This document shows, piece after piece, positions 63,830 through 64,000 of a stretch of DNA of 64,000 nucleotides. Under the pieces are notes generated by a model. That model did not search any database and was not told the origin of the DNA. It worked only from the letters and a program-made list of their open reading frames with translations. The stretch is taken from assembly GCA_964036315.1 (NCBI GenBank), contig OZ038508.1:51090759-51154758 (forward strand), read 5' to 3'. Each line of letters opens with the position of its first letter. Position 1 is the first letter of the stretch. The DNA is from Acanthosepion esculentum (lineage: Eukaryota > Mollusca > Cephalopoda > Sepiida > Sepiidae). Position numbers and translations under genes: made by a program.

Positions 63830-64000
63830 ATTTATTTGGCTAGTCTCGTAACAGACCACGGAAAGAGTAACGCAAATGCGAAAGGCGTATGGGATTAGCG
63901 AAAGGTGCTTTCCAAGAACAAAGCAGATTATTAAGGGATAGGAAACTGTCCTTAGAAACTGTGTGAAACTGCTATGTAATGTCTTATCTACTACATGTCT
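63830..64000 (+). pseudogene. RTE-like LINE RT fragment at window edge
   Basis: Broken remnants parallel to GSLVTDHGKSNAN, IAKGAFQ-like sequence, then LLRDRKLSLET and LLCNVLSTTC. Corresponds to YLGSVLTEDGKCDTE... of the copy at 21625; continues beyond the window. Confidence 0.65.

Overview
The window looks like animal, probably cephalopod mollusc, intergenic DNA. It is AT-rich and full of very long (TA)n, (GATA)n, (CT)n and (AC/GT)n tracts. It also carries several SINE families with 5S rRNA-like or tRNA-like heads of the kind known from cephalopods. I found no convincing host exon, no tRNA, rRNA or snRNA gene, and no bacterial-type gene. Most long open frames are translations of microsatellites. 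The organism call is an inference from repeat content, not from a diagnostic gene.

Layout. 1-9 kb: a mariner MITE, a 5'-truncated but open Jockey-like LINE inserted in a tandem array of a highly structured four-hairpin repeat, a 5S-headed SINE and a hAT-like MITE. 9-17 kb: decayed LINE ends, a 5S SINE with a perfect 10-bp target duplication, an unclassified repeat family, GATA arrays, and the first of two near-perfect hammerhead-ribozyme motifs. 17-28 kb: pogo-like and mariner MITEs, a decayed mariner transposase, LINE fragments, tRNA-headed SINEs and palindromes carrying hammerhead-like cores. 28-42 kb: a 1.2-kb foldback repeat, a composite 5S+tRNA SINE, CT-rich DNA, three GATA arrays with regular spacers, and inverted duplications placed around (TA)n tracts. 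42-46 kb: the densest palindrome cluster and the second perfect hammerhead. 46-52 kb: three minisatellites, one split by a non-autonomous Helitron. 52-57 kb: stacked RTE-like LINE 3' ends and an internally deleted mariner of the plant/Stowaway type. 57-64 kb: CT-rich DNA, a non-LTR C-terminal fragment, duplicated modules and a complete non-autonomous hAT element.

Main interpretation. At least six dispersed repeat types in 64 kb carry a hammerhead-like core (CUGANGA, stem II, GAAA, short stem III, cleavage triplet). Two loci match the consensus with a fully paired stem I and a third nearly so. Most of these copies lie beside (TA)n tracts and many are in head-to-head inverted copies. That pattern is what one would expect of ribozyme-bearing retroelements (Penelope-like terminal repeats, retrozymes or Smalpha-like SINEs). 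A second structured RNA candidate is the four-hairpin repeat, whose copies show compensatory base changes. The coding remnants do not work together as a pathway; this is a graveyard of mobile elements with some recent activity.
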